Source: an uncultured Polaribacter sp.
GTDB taxonomy: Bacteria > Bacteroidota > Bacteroidia > Flavobacteriales > Flavobacteriaceae
Reading direction: 5' to 3'
Length of the DNA stretch: 64,000 nt
NCBI RefSeq assembly: GCF_947497695.1
Contig: NZ_CANMHM010000009.1
Span: 1-64,000 of the forward strand
The first letter of the stretch is position 1. Each line of letters starts with the position of its first letter. The translations under genes and the position numbers were made by a program. Below, piece by piece: positions 44,421-54,591 of the stretch. The notes under the pieces were generated by a model. It was not told the origin of the DNA. It made no database searches and worked only from the letters and a program-made list of their open reading frames with translations.

Positions 44421-45443
44421 ATGAATGAAAAATTAAATCCTGAAAACGACAATTTATCAAACGAAGATTTAGACGTAGAAAAAAAATTACGTCCGCTTTC
44501 TTTTGATGATTTTACAGGTCAAGATCAAGCCTTAGATAATTTAAAAGTTTTTGTTGAAGCAGCCAATCAAAGAGACGAAGCTTTAGATCATACTCTTTTT
44601 CATGGTCCTCCAGGTTTAGGAAAAACAACTTTAGCACACATTTTAGCAAACGAATTAGAAGTAGGTATAAAAGTTACTTCTGGTCCTGTTTTAGACAAAC
44701 CAGGTGATTTAGCAGGCTTATTAACAAACCTTGATGAAAGGGATGTGTTGTTTATTGATGAAATTCATCGTTTAAGCCCTATTGTAGAGGAGTATTTATA
44801 TTCTGCTATGGAAGATTATAAAATTGATATTATGATTGAATCTGGGCCAAATGCCAGAACAGTTCAAATCAATTTAGAACCCTTTACATTAATTGGTGCA
44901 ACAACTCGTTCTGGTTTACTTACAGCACCTATGAGAGCTCGTTTTGGAATTAGTAGCAGATTACATTATTATAAAACAGACCTTTTAACAACAATTATTC
45001 AAAGAAGTGCACATATTTTAGGAGTTCCCATTGCAATGGAAGCAGCCATAGAAATTGCAGGTAGAAGTAGAGGAACTCCAAGAATAGCAAATGCATTATT
45101 ACGTAGAGTTAGAGATTTTGCACAAATAAAAGGTGATGGAACCATAACCATAGAAATTGCAAAATATGCTTTAAAAGCCCTAAATGTAGATGCACATGGC
45201 TTAGATGAAATGGATAATAAAATATTATTAACCATTATCGATAAATTTAAAGGAGGTCCAGTAGGATTAAGTACTATAGCTACTGCTGTTTCAGAAAATA
45301 CAGAAACTATTGAAGAAGTCTATGAACCTTTTTTAATACAGCAAGGTTTTATCATGAGAACACCAAGAGGTAGAGAAGTAACAGAATTAGCTTACACACA
45401 TTTAGGAAGAGAAAAAGGAAGAACCCAAGGAGAATTGTTTTAA
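44421..45443 (+). CDS. ruvB: Holliday junction branch-migration ATPase RuvB
   Basis: 340 aa AAA+ motor that, with RuvA, moves Holliday junctions during recombination and repair. Walker [10 protein letters not shown] is at 62-70, Walker B DEIH at 113-116, sensor IGATTRSG, arginine finger region PMRARFG, and a C-terminal winged helix ([18 protein letters not shown]). Length is normal. The promoter sits almost at the start codon. ruvA and ruvC are not adjacent. Confidence 0.97.
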   Translation: MNEKLNPENDNLSNEDLDVEKKLRPLSFDDFTGQDQALDNLKVFVEAANQRDEALDHTLFHGPPGLGKTTLAHILANELEVGIKVTSGPVLDKPGDLAGLLTNLDERDVLFIDEIHRLSPIVEEYLYSAMEDYKIDIMIESGPNARTVQINLEPFTLIGATTRSGLLTAPMRARFGISSRLHYYKTDLLTTIIQRSAHILGVPIAMEAAIEIAGRSRGTPRIANALLRRVRDFAQIKGDGTITIEIAKYALKALNVDAHGLDEMDNKILLTIIDKFKGGPVGLSTIATAVSENTETIEEVYEPFLIQQGFIMRTPRGREVTELAYTHLGREKGRTQGELF

Positions 45444-45513
45444 AATGACTATTAGCTTATATAATTTAGCTATTGGCTAAAAGCAAAGAGCCAAAAGCAA
45501 AAGGCTGAAAAAT
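45444..45513. repeat. Seven-base periodic array D
   Basis: Exactly ten seven-base units fill the space from the first base after the ruvB stop to the base before the sulP ATG. Early units are nnTAGCT or nTTGGCT and later ones AAAAGCA, AAGAGCC or AAAGGCT, again a switch to the reverse-complement sense mid-way. Units are degenerate. Confidence 0.6.
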
Positions 45514-47241
45514 ATGAATATTAAAAAAATAATACCAATTTTAGATTGGTTACCAAACTACAACACTTCCCTTTTTAAGGGTGATTTAGTTGCAGGTATC
45601 ACAGTAGGTATTATTTTAATTCCACAAGGAATTGCTTATGCATTAATTGCAGGTTTGCCACCAATTTATGGTTTGTACAGTGCATTATTTCCTCAAATAA
45701 TGTACGCTATTTTTGGATCTTCAAGGCAAGTAGCCATTGGACCTGTTGCCATGGATTCCTTAATAGTAGCAACAGGGGTTTCTACATTGGCTTTAGCTGG
45801 TTCTGAAAGTTATATATCTATTGCTATTTTATTGGCTTTAATGGTTGGAGCCATCCAATTTATTATGGGGGTTTTTAGTTTAGGATTTATTGTAAACTTT
45901 CTATCTAAACCAGTTATTACAGGTTTTACATCTGCAGTAGCATTAATTATTGGCTTTAATCAGTTTAGAAATTTATTTGGTGTCAATTTTATACAAAGTG
46001 ATCAAATACAGTATCTTTTAATTGATATTTGGCAACGTATAACAACGTATCATTTACCTACAACTATTATTGGTTTAACTTCTGTTATCTTGATTATCAT
46101 CTTTAGAAAAATCAACAAAAAAATACCCAATGCATTAATTGTTGTTGTTGTTGGAATTTTATTGATGAAGTATTTTGGTAAAACACTTGGCGATATTTCC
46201 ATGGTAAAAGATATTCCTTCTGGTTTGCCTTTGTTTGGTATACCAGAATTTGATTTAGACCAAATAAGAGAGTTGTTGCCCATTGCATTTACATTGGTAA
46301 TGGTTGGTTATTTAGAAACAATATCCATAGGTAAATCTTTAGAAGCAAAACAAGATGAATACAGAATAAGACCCAATCAAGAATTAATAGCTTTAGGCTT
46401 AAGTAATATGGTAGGCTCTTTGTTTAAAGCTTATCCAACCACCTCAAGTTTTTCTCGTTCAGCAATAAACCAAGAAAGTGGTGCAAAAACAGGTATGGCT
46501 GCTTTAATATCAGTTGTAATGGTTGTTTTTACATTACTTTTTTTAACACCTTTATTTTATCATCTACCAAAAACTGTGTTGGCTGCAATTATTATTGTAG
46601 CTGTTTTTGGATTGGTCAATTTTAAAGAAGCTACTTTTTTATGGAAAGCAAATCATTTAGATTTTTGGTTGATGTTTGCCACATTTATGGGCACTTTATT
46701 ACTAGGAATTGAATTTGGTATTATTGTTGGAGTAGGACTCTCGTTAATTGTATTAATTTTTAGAACCTCTAGACCTTATGTAGCTGAATTAGGAAAAGTA
46801 CCAAACTCAAATTTTTACAGAAATAAAAGTCGTTTTGAAGAAGTGATTATAGAAGATGAAATTTTAATTTTCAGGTTTGATGCTCAGATTTTTTATGCCA
46901 ACTCAAGCTATTTTAGAGACAAATTAGATGAAATGGTAGATGAAAAAGGAACAGCTTTAAAATTAATTGTTTTAGATGCAGAAAGCATCAATAGAGTAGA
47001 TAGTACAGGAATAGAAATGTTAAAAGAGCGAATTAAATTTTATAAAAAGAAGGACATTCTTTTTTTATTAGCTGCTGTAAAAGGACCAGTAAGAGACGAT
47101 TTTTTTAGAAGTGGACTCTTAGAAATTATAGACCTCAATCATTTTTTTATGAGACCAAATGATGCTGTTAAGTTTTATAAAACAGGAGATAGAAAACACC
47201 AAGATAGATATGCTAAATACATTCATCAAGCATACAATTAA
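45514..47241 (+). CDS. SulP-family anion transporter with STAS domain
   Basis: 575 aa inner-membrane transporter. The helical SulP core (about 20-400) contains GIILIPQGIAYALIAGLPP and QVAIGPVAMDSLIVATG. The C-terminal STAS domain (about 440-560) has SINRVDSTGIEMLKE. Substrates in the family include sulfate, bicarbonate and other anions. Context with a persulfide dioxygenase and a rhodanese (22 bp downstream) favours movement of a sulfur oxyanion, which is inference. Confidence 0.9.
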   Translation: MNIKKIIPILDWLPNYNTSLFKGDLVAGITVGIILIPQGIAYALIAGLPPIYGLYSALFPQIMYAIFGSSRQVAIGPVAMDSLIVATGVSTLALAGSESYISIAILLALMVGAIQFIMGVFSLGFIVNFLSKPVITGFTSAVALIIGFNQFRNLFGVNFIQSDQIQYLLIDIWQRITTYHLPTTIIGLTSVILIIIFRKINKKIPNALIVVVVGILLMKYFGKTLGDISMVKDIPSGLPLFGIPEFDLDQIRELLPIAFTLVMVGYLETISIGKSLEAKQDEYRIRPNQELIALGLSNMVGSLFKAYPTTSSFSRSAINQESGAKTGMAALISVVMVVFTLLFLTPLFYHLPKTVLAAIIIVAVFGLVNFKEATFLWKANHLDFWLMFATFMGTLLLGIEFGIIVGVGLSLIVLIFRTSRPYVAELGKVPNSNFYRNKSRFEEVIIEDEILIFRFDAQIFYANSSYFRDKLDEMVDEKGTALKLIVLDAESINRVDSTGIEMLKERIKFYKKKDILFLLAAVKGPVRDDFFRSGLLEIIDLNHFFMRPNDAVKFYKTGDRKHQDRYAKYIHQAYN

Positions 47242-47262
47242 AAGAAATTAAATAACATAAAC

Positions 47263-48669
47263 ATGATTATACAACAAATATATACAGGATGTTTGGCTCA
47301 AGGAGCTTATTATATAGAAAGTAATGGCGAAGTTGCTATTATAGATCCATTAAGAGAAGTACAAGATTATATTGATAGTGCAAACAAAAATAATGCGAAA
47401 ATTAAATATATTTTTGAAACGCATTTTCATGCAGATTTTGTGAGTGGTCATGTAACTTTGGCTGAAAAAACGGGTGCTAAAATTGTATTTGGGCCAACTG
47501 CTAAAACTGATTTTGATGTAATTGTAGCAGAAGATAACCAAGTATTTCAATTAGGCGAAATTACAATTACAGTGTTACACACTCCAGGTCATACAATGGA
47601 GAGTTCTTGTTTTTTATTGAAGGATAAAAACGGAAAAGACCATGCACTTTTTAGTGGAGATACCTTGTTTTTAGGTGATGTTGGTAGACCAGATTTAGCA
47701 CAAAAAAGTGATGTTACAGAAGCAGATTTGGCTGGTTTTTTATACGATAGTTTGCGTACAAAAGTAATGACGTTGGCTGATGATGTTATTGTATATCCAG
47801 CTCATGGAGCTGGTTCTGCTTGTGGTAAAAATTTAAGCAAAGAAACAGTGGGTACCATTGGCAATCAAAAAGAAACCAATTATGCTTTAAGAGCAGATAT
47901 GACAAAAGCAGAATTTGTAAAAGAAGTTACCGATGGTTTGTTACCTCCTCCAGCTTATTTCCCTTTAAATGTAAAACTGAATAAAGAAGGATATCAAAGT
48001 ATAGATGATGTAATTAAAAATAGCGAAAAACCATTATCTGTTAAAGATTTTGAGTTGATTGCAAATGAAACGAGTGCTGTTATTTTAGATGTTCGTCATC
48101 AAACAGAGTTTGTAGAAGGATTTATACCACAATCTATTTTTATTGGTATTGATGGTGGTTTTGCTCCTTGGGTTGGTGCTTTGATAAAAGATATTCAACA
48201 ACCTATATTACTAGTAACTCCAGAAGGTAGAGAAGAAGATACCATTACACGTTTGTCTAGAGTTGGTTTTGATAATGTTTTAGGCTACTTAGATGGCAGT
48301 TTTGAGGCTTGGAAAAAAGCAGGAAAAGAAATTGATACTTTAATTTCTGTTTCTGCGGATGTTTTAGAGGCTAAAATCAAAAAAAATGCACCTATTTTTG
48401 ATGTAAGAAAACCAGGAGAATTTACTAGTGAACATATTGTTGTTGCAAAAAGTACCCCATTAGATTTTTTAAACGATCATATTACTGATTTCCCAAAAAA
48501 AGAAGATTTTTATGTGCATTGTGGTGGTGGTTATCGTTCTGTAATTGCTGCGTCCATCTTAAAAGCAAGAGGAATTCATAATGTAATTGATGTTGCAGGA
48601 GGTTATGCTGCTATTAGAAATACTGAAATTGAAAGAACAGCAGCTGTTTGTCCATCAACTTTAAAATAA
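47263..48669 (+). CDS. CstB-like persulfide dioxygenase / sulfurtransferase
   Basis: 468 aa. The N-terminal metallo-beta-lactamase domain has H54-x-H56-x-D58 (THFHADF), H63, H110 (TPGHT), D133 (SGDTLF) and H181; the HADF form matches CstB-type persulfide dioxygenases. A middle rhodanese-like domain (about 258-360) has TP at 319-320 where the active cysteine should be, hence a pseudo-rhodanese. The C-terminal rhodanese (about 365-460) keeps C420 in HCGGGYRS. The same order occurs in Staphylococcus CstB. It should convert persulfides to thiosulfate or sulfite. Confidence 0.9.
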   Translation: MIIQQIYTGCLAQGAYYIESNGEVAIIDPLREVQDYIDSANKNNAKIKYIFETHFHADFVSGHVTLAEKTGAKIVFGPTAKTDFDVIVAEDNQVFQLGEITITVLHTPGHTMESSCFLLKDKNGKDHALFSGDTLFLGDVGRPDLAQKSDVTEADLAGFLYDSLRTKVMTLADDVIVYPAHGAGSACGKNLSKETVGTIGNQKETNYALRADMTKAEFVKEVTDGLLPPPAYFPLNVKLNKEGYQSIDDVIKNSEKPLSVKDFELIANETSAVILDVRHQTEFVEGFIPQSIFIGIDGGFAPWVGALIKDIQQPILLVTPEGREEDTITRLSRVGFDNVLGYLDGSFEAWKKAGKEIDTLISVSADVLEAKIKKNAPIFDVRKPGEFTSEHIVVAKSTPLDFLNDHITDFPKKEDFYVHCGGGYRSVIAASILKARGIHNVIDVAGGYAAIRNTEIERTAAVCPSTLK

Positions 48670-48673
48670 AAAA

Positions 48674-49039
48674 ATGAAAAAAGTTATATTTATTTTTTTG
48701 ATGAGTTTGTTTTTTATCAATTGTAATTCTCAAGAAGATATTAAAACAGTTTCAACCAAAGAATTAAAGGTTTTATTAGAGAAAGAAACAATTCAATTAG
48801 TAGATGTTAGAACACCAAAAGAAATAAAAAAAGGAAGTATAGAAAGTGCTCTTTTTGTAAATTTTTTTGATGAAGATTTTACAGAAAAAGCAGTAAACAA
48901 ACTAGATAAAAGCAAACCTGTTTATATAGTTTGTAGAAGTGGTAATAGAAGCACAAAGGCTTGTAGAGTACTAAAAGAAAAAGGGTATAATGTTTACAAT
49001 GTTTTAGGCGGATACAATAAATGGAAAAAAGAAAATTAG
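48674..49039 (+). CDS. Rhodanese-domain lipoprotein
   Basis: 121 aa. A lipobox FFINC (Cys17) predicts periplasmic lipid anchoring. One rhodanese domain follows, with active-site C87 in the loop CRSGNRST, the consensus thiosulfate:acceptor sulfurtransferase loop. It starts 4 bp after the CstB-like gene and likely handles sulfane sulfur outside the cytoplasm. Confidence 0.9.
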   Translation: MKKVIFIFLMSLFFINCNSQEDIKTVSTKELKVLLEKETIQLVDVRTPKEIKKGSIESALFVNFFDEDFTEKAVNKLDKSKPVYIVCRSGNRSTKACRVLKEKGYNVYNVLGGYNKWKKEN

Positions 49040-49041
49040 AA

Positions 49042-49311
49042 ATGATGAACACAGATATACAAATAGAAAATTTAAAATGTGGTGGTTGTGCTGCCACTAT
49101 AAAAAAAGGAATATTAGCTTTAGAAGGTGTAAAAGATGTAGCAATAAATATTGAGAAATCTATTGTATCTATTGCATCAGAAAAAGCAAATATTGAAGAA
49201 ATTAAAGCAAAATTATCTAAATTAGGCTACCCAGAGGTAGGTGATAAAAATACGGTTTTACACAAAGCAAAATCATTTGTTAGTTGTGCTGTTGGAAGGT
49301 TAGATTCTTAA
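49042..49311 (+). CDS. Heavy-metal-associated (HMA) domain protein
   Basis: 89 aa from ATG 49042 (an ATG at 49021 inside the rhodanese gene is also in frame). The ferredoxin-like HMA fold has the metal-binding motif NLKCGGCAATI (C13, C16) and the typical IKAKLSKLGYPE. It adds a C-terminal tail with another cysteine (VSCAVGRLD). It is the last gene of the sulfur cluster, with a terminator downstream. Metal (copper, zinc) or sulfur carriage is plausible. Confidence 0.88.
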   Translation: MMNTDIQIENLKCGGCAATIKKGILALEGVKDVAINIEKSIVSIASEKANIEEIKAKLSKLGYPEVGDKNTVLHKAKSFVSCAVGRLDS

Positions 49312-49329
49312 AAAAATAACAAACATTTT

Positions 49330-49380
49330 AAAGAGCCTACAAAAACTTAAAAAGCATAGTTTTTGTAGGCTCTTTTTATT
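49330..49380 (+). terminator. Intrinsic terminator of the sulfur cluster
   Basis: Arms AAAGAGCCTACAAAAACT (49330-49347) and its exact complement at 49358-49375 pair over 18 bp with a 10-base loop, then a short T-run. Confidence 0.9.
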
Positions 49381-49391
49381 AATTTAGTTTA

Positions 49392-52300
49392 ATGAAAAAA
49401 ATACTCTGTGTACTCCTTTTTGTGGCTAATTTTAGTTTTTCCCAAGATAAAATACCTTTTATTGATTATGATGATGTTGTAGAAAAAATAGCAACAGAAG
49501 AAAATGATGAGAACATATTAGCTCTTATTAATACCATTAGTAAAAACGATTCTACTTACTTTTCTTTATTAACTTCAAAATCGTATTATCTTCTAAATTC
49601 AGAAAAGTATCAAGAAGCAATAAATGTTGCTAATGAAGGTATTGATAGTTCTGTAAAACATTCTAAAGCAAACTTTTATGTGAATAAAGGTATTGCATTG
49701 ATCAATCTTAAAAAAGAAAAAGAAGCGTTAGAAAACTATAGTGAAGGTTTACAATTGTATCCTAAAAATTATTTATTGTGGTATAATAAAGGCTATATTT
49801 TAGAAACACAAGGCAAGTTAAATAAAGCAATTGCTGCTTATAAGCAAGCAATTTCTTTTAGTCCAACCTATACAAAACCTCATTTACGAATTGGTAATAT
49901 TTATTATAAACAAGAACGTTTTACCCAAGCGTTAATGTGTTTTAATATGTATTTACTTTTAGAGCCAGATGCAGATGGAGCTTTTGCTGTTTTAGAATCT
50001 TTAAATAATGTTGCTCAGGCAAAAAATGCGAATAAAAAAGATGTAAATATTCAATTAGATGATCAAGATGATACTTTTGAAGAAATAGATTTGATATTGT
50101 CTAGTAAAATAGCTCTTAATGAAGATTATAAAACAAACAATCCTATAAATGTTGCTTTGGTAAAACAAAATCATGCAATGATTACTCAGTTAAAAAGCTT
50201 TAATGGAAATGGTGGGTATTGGGATAAAACGTATCTATCTTTTTACAAATGGATTGCCAATAATAATAAATTTGATGATTTTGTATACACCTTAACTTAT
50301 TCTATAGAGAATAAAGATTACAAAAATATTATTGAAAAAAATACAGAGAATATCATTGCTTTTTTAGATGAATTAAAAACAAAATGGGCCAGCAAAGTGG
50401 CAAATAACAACGTTATTTTTAATGGCAAACAGCAAGATGTAGTATATGAATATACAGATGGTTATGTAGATGCTATTGGAAAAAAAGAGAATGGAAAATC
50501 AATTGGGTTTTGGCAATTTTATAATGAATCTGGTCGCTTAATTGCTAATGGAAATTTTAATAATTCTGGTAAGAGACATGGTAAATGGACTTGGTATTCA
50601 TCTCCAAATACTATTAAAGAAACCGCTTTTTATAAAAACGGAGCTTTAGAAGGGCAAAATTTAATGTATTATAATAATGGTAAAAAGCAGTTAGAGACAT
50701 CTTATAAAAATGATTCTTTAAATGGTAAATACGAATATTATAGTAAAAAAGGAGCTCTAGAACAAAGAAAGTATTTTAAAACGGGTATTTTAAATGGTAT
50801 TTACAAATCGTACTTTAAGGTAGGAGAAAAAATTGTTGAATTTGAGATTCCATATAAAGATGGCAAAATAGAAGGTGATGCTTTAGAGTATTATGCAAAT
50901 GGTAACTTGTATCAAAAATCCTTTTATATAGCTGGTAAAAAAACAGGCGTTGTAACTACTTACCATCATAATAAAAATATTTCTTCTGAAGCTAATTTTG
51001 CAGATGGTAAGTTAAATGGAACTTACAAATCTTATCATTTTAATGGAAAACCAAATGAAGTAGGGCAAAGTTTAGATGGTTTTTATAACGGTCCTTGGAA
51101 ACTTTTTTATGATGATGGTGCCCTTCAAAGTGAATTTAATTATAAAAATGGAAGTTTAGACGATTTATATAAATTTTATGATACTGATGGCAAACTCTAT
51201 TATGAATATGTATACAGAAAAGGAGAAATAATTGCGTTTACTTTTTATAATAAAGAGGGTGCTATTTTAAAAAAAGGAAAAAAGAAAAGTGGTGAATTTT
51301 ATTATGAAGGTTTCTCTCCAAAAGGTCATAAAACATCTGAAGGATTGTATGATATTTCTGGAGGAAAAACAGGCGAATGGAAGTTTTATACAGATAATGG
51401 AGTATTACAAAACAAAGGAAATTACAAAGAAAATAAAATAATAGGTGCTTATTTTACGTATTTTAAAAACGGAGAAATAGAGAATATTACAGCTTATAAA
51501 GATGGAAAAGCAGATGGTTATTATAAAGCAAATCATATCAATAATCAAATGAGAACACAGGGTTGGTATAAAAACGGAAATCAACATGGTGAATGGAGAT
51601 ATTATTTTTTAGATGGAACATTAAGTGCTATTAACTTTTTTCACAAAGGAAAGCTACATGGAACTCAAAAATATTACAGTGTAAATGGTGATTTAGCATC
51701 TACATCAAACTATAAATATGATGATTTAATATCCGAAGAAATTTTTAAAAAGGATGAACGAATGTTCGAGAAAATAGATTATGTCTCTAAAGAAAACCAA
51801 TATAATTTAGTATTAAAACATTATAACGGAACTATAAAAACCAATATTTCTTATGTTAATGAAGTAAAACATGGGCTTTATGAACTTTTCTATTTTAATG
51901 GCAATAAAAAAATGGTAGGAAGTTATAATAATGGTTCTCAAAACGGACTTTGGACTTGGTATTATGATAATGGAAATATTGAGAGTACAACTAATTATAT
52001 AAACGGAAACATAGAAGGAAAAGTACTAAACTATGCCAAAAACGGAAGCATAGAAGGAGATTATAATTTTGAAAACGATTTAGAAACAGGTACAAGTTTG
52101 GTATTTTATAAAACAGGTGTTAAATCTGCAGAAATAAATTATTACCAAGGTAAAAAACATGGAAGAAGAATAATTTTTGATGAAATAGGAAAAACACAAT
52201 TGATTCGTTTTTACAATCATGGAAAAATTATTGGATACAGCTATTTAGATAAAAACGGAACAGAAATTGATATGATTCCTTTTGATAAAGAAACAGGAAA

Positions 52301-52673
52301 AATTAACGCATTTTTTGAAAACGGAAATCCATCTGTTATTATGGAGTATCAATTTGGTAATCTTATAAATACTTTTAAATCTTATTCTTATAATGGAAAT
52401 TTAGAAACTGAAACTCCTTACTTAAATGGTAAATATCATGGTACTGTAAAAAAGTATTATTTAAATGGAAATTTAAAAGAGGAAACCATCTATAAATATG
52501 GAGAAAAAAACGGAAAAATGATTATTTATTTTGAAAATGGAAACAAGAAAGAAGAAAAAACTTTTTTGAATAACGAAGCAAATGGAATGTCTTATTTATA
52601 CAATGAATTAGGCAAATTAACAAAAGAAAAAGAATATTTTAATGGAGCATTATACAATGTTAAAAATTTATAA
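49392..52673 (+). CDS. Large exported TPR plus MORN-2 repeat protein
   Basis: 1093 aa. A signal peptide (to about residue 18, FSQDK) is followed by TPR repeats (about 20-190; KPHLRIGNIYYKQERFTQAL). A long C-terminal region (about 355-1090) then holds many ~23-residue MORN_2 (YwqK-type) units with the recurring pattern YxNGxxxGxWxxYYxNG. Such repeats form extended beta hairpin sheets. The family is called 'toxin-antitoxin YwqK antitoxin' in some databases, but no toxin is adjacent. It overlaps the next gene by 17 bp, so translation is coupled. Confidence 0.85.
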   Translation: MKKILCVLLFVANFSFSQDKIPFIDYDDVVEKIATEENDENILALINTISKNDSTYFSLLTSKSYYLLNSEKYQEAINVANEGIDSSVKHSKANFYVNKGIALINLKKEKEALENYSEGLQLYPKNYLLWYNKGYILETQGKLNKAIAAYKQAISFSPTYTKPHLRIGNIYYKQERFTQALMCFNMYLLLEPDADGAFAVLESLNNVAQAKNANKKDVNIQLDDQDDTFEEIDLILSSKIALNEDYKTNNPINVALVKQNHAMITQLKSFNGNGGYWDKTYLSFYKWIANNNKFDDFVYTLTYSIENKDYKNIIEKNTENIIAFLDELKTKWASKVANNNVIFNGKQQDVVYEYTDGYVDAIGKKENGKSIGFWQFYNESGRLIANGNFNNSGKRHGKWTWYSSPNTIKETAFYKNGALEGQNLMYYNNGKKQLETSYKNDSLNGKYEYYSKKGALEQRKYFKTGILNGIYKSYFKVGEKIVEFEIPYKDGKIEGDALEYYANGNLYQKSFYIAGKKTGVVTTYHHNKNISSEANFADGKLNGTYKSYHFNGKPNEVGQSLDGFYNGPWKLFYDDGALQSEFNYKNGSLDDLYKFYDTDGKLYYEYVYRKGEIIAFTFYNKEGAILKKGKKKSGEFYYEGFSPKGHKTSEGLYDISGGKTGEWKFYTDNGVLQNKGNYKENKIIGAYFTYFKNGEIENITAYKDGKADGYYKANHINNQMRTQGWYKNGNQHGEWRYYFLDGTLSAINFFHKGKLHGTQKYYSVNGDLASTSNYKYDDLISEEIFKKDERMFEKIDYVSKENQYNLVLKHYNGTIKTNISYVNEVKHGLYELFYFNGNKKMVGSYNNGSQNGLWTWYYDNGNIESTTNYINGNIEGKVLNYAKNGSIEGDYNFENDLETGTSLVFYKTGVKSAEINYYQGKKHGRRIIFDEIGKTQLIRFYNHGKIIGYSYLDKNGTEIDMIPFDKETGKINAFFENGNPSVIMEYQFGNLINTFKSYSYNGNLETETPYLNGKYHGTVKKYYLNGNLKEETIYKYGEKNGKMIIYFENGNKKEEKTFLNNEANGMSYLYNELGKLTKEKEYFNGALYNVKNL

Positions 52674-54585
52674 ATCAGGTTTATTTGCGTTTTTACTTTT
52701 TATAGTAACTAGTTTACAAGCTCAGTACTCACCTGAGTTTTTAAAGTATAGTAAACTGCACCCAGAAGAGCCAAGAATTCGTTTGTTAGAAGAAACTATT
52801 ATTACTATAGAAATTGGTAAGGAAGGTTTAGAAATTCATCAAGAATTTATGCAAGAAGACTTGTATTTAAATGAATCTGCAACCTATAACTCTAAAGATA
52901 GATTAAGTTTTTCTGCCTTTTTTGAATTAGATCAAATAGAAGCATCTTCTTATTCTTTTGAAAACAATACGTATGTAAAATCAGCTGTAGAAAAATTTAC
53001 AGAAAAAGATGAATTAAATACTTCTTTTTACGATGATACAAAAACGTTAAACTTTGTATATCCTAATTTAAGAAAAGGATCAAAATCAGCATTAAAATAT
53101 TCACAAAAAATTAAAAATCCGCGTTTTTTAATGCCTTTTTATTTTGGGGATTACTATCCTGTAAAACAAAATAAGATCACAATAATTGCTGATAAAGAGG
53201 TGGATTTAGAATTTAGAAAATTTAATATTTCTGAAGATAAAATAAAATTCACAAAAGAAGAAAAACGAAAAAAAACAATTTATACTTGGTTACTTACAAA
53301 TCAAGAAGCCTATAAATTTGAGTCTAATTCGCCCAGTTTTAAAACAGTTGTGCCTCATATTATTCCCATTATAAAATCTTATAAAATAAAAAAGGAAACC
53401 AAAAACGTATTGGGTGAAGTTTCTGATTTATACAATTGGTATTATTCTTTGGTAAAAGGAGTTAATATTGAGAAACCTGATCCAGAATTAGTGGCTTTAG
53501 TTAAAGAAATTACTGCTGATAAAAAAACCGATTTAGAAAAAGTAAAAGCGATTTACTACTGGACTCAAAAAAACATAAAATACATTGCTTTTGAGTATGC
53601 TTTAGGAGGTTTTATACCCAGAGAATCGAACGATGTTTTTAGAAAAAAATATGGAGATTGTAAAGATAATTCCAGCATTTTGTATAGAATGTTAGAAATT
53701 GCAGGTGTAAAAGGCAATTTAACATGGATTGGTACTAGAAAAATACCTTATACGTATGAAGAAGTACCAACACCTGTTGTAGATAATCACATGATTCTTT
53801 CTTATGAAAATGAGGGAAGAACCTATTATTTAGACGCTACAGGTAGGTATATAAAATTCGGAATTCCGACTCCTTTTATACAAGGGAAAGAAGCATTGGT
53901 TTCTTATGGAAAAGATTTTAAGGTTAAAAAAGTGCCTGTTATCGCTGCTAAAGAAAATGCATTAATAGATATTACAAACATCAAAATTGAAAATGGTAGT
54001 GTTTTGGGAACTTCAAAAACAAGTATTTCTGGATATCCTAAAATTGATGTTTTTCATGATTTAGAAAACTTAAAAAATCAAACAAAATTGAAAGAGTTTT
54101 ACAACAGCATGTTTGAAAAAGGAAACAATAAGTTTTTAGTCAATAATTTTAAAGAAACCAATAAATATCATTATGATGATGATTTTATAGTAGATTATGA
54201 TTTCGAAATTAAAAATTATGCTAAAAGTTTGGGAGATGAAATTTACATCAACCTAAACTTAAACAAAGATTTATCATATTATAAAACAGATGAAAAACGT
54301 GAAAACGATATAGAATATGATTATAAACAATATTTTAAAAATACAACATCATTAGAAATTCCTACAGGTTATAAAGTAGATTATTCTCCAGAAAATATAA
54401 AAGTAACCAATGATTTATTAACTTGTGAAATTACCTACCAATTAGAAGGAAATAAAGTAATTTACAATCAAACTATTGAACTAAACTTCTTAGTTTTAAG
54501 TGTTACACAGCAAAAAGAAGTAAATAAATTGATTGATAAAATTGAAAGAAATTATAAAGAAATTGTAGTTTTAAAAAAAGAATAA
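52657..54585 (+). CDS. DUF3857 protein with transglutaminase-like domain
   Basis: 642 aa from ATG 52657 (an in-frame ATG at 52642 precedes the signal peptide and is less likely). A signal peptide (MLKIYKSGLFAFLLF..., to LQAQ) is followed by a DUF3857 beta domain (about 25-235). A transglutaminase-like core keeps the triad: C335 (KYGDCKDNS), H378 (VDNHMILS) and D393 (YYLDATGR). A DUF3858-like C-terminal beta domain ends it. It is exported, and cleavage or cross-linking of peptides is possible. Confidence 0.88.
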   Translation: MLKIYKSGLFAFLLFIVTSLQAQYSPEFLKYSKLHPEEPRIRLLEETIITIEIGKEGLEIHQEFMQEDLYLNESATYNSKDRLSFSAFFELDQIEASSYSFENNTYVKSAVEKFTEKDELNTSFYDDTKTLNFVYPNLRKGSKSALKYSQKIKNPRFLMPFYFGDYYPVKQNKITIIADKEVDLEFRKFNISEDKIKFTKEEKRKKTIYTWLLTNQEAYKFESNSPSFKTVVPHIIPIIKSYKIKKETKNVLGEVSDLYNWYYSLVKGVNIEKPDPELVALVKEITADKKTDLEKVKAIYYWTQKNIKYIAFEYALGGFIPRESNDVFRKKYGDCKDNSSILYRMLEIAGVKGNLTWIGTRKIPYTYEEVPTPVVDNHMILSYENEGRTYYLDATGRYIKFGIPTPFIQGKEALVSYGKDFKVKKVPVIAAKENALIDITNIKIENGSVLGTSKTSISGYPKIDVFHDLENLKNQTKLKEFYNSMFEKGNNKFLVNNFKETNKYHYDDDFIVDYDFEIKNYAKSLGDEIYINLNLNKDLSYYKTDEKRENDIEYDYKQYFKNTTSLEIPTGYKVDYSPENIKVTNDLLTCEITYQLEGNKVIYNQTIELNFLVLSVTQQKEVNKLIDKIERNYKEIVVLKKE

Positions 54586-54591
54586 ATACAG

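Noticed and set aside
49021..49041. Earlier ATG of the HMA protein inside the rhodanese gene
   Set aside because: It adds a charged, non-conserved stretch; ATG 49042, 2 bp after the rhodanese stop, is simpler. It cannot be excluded.
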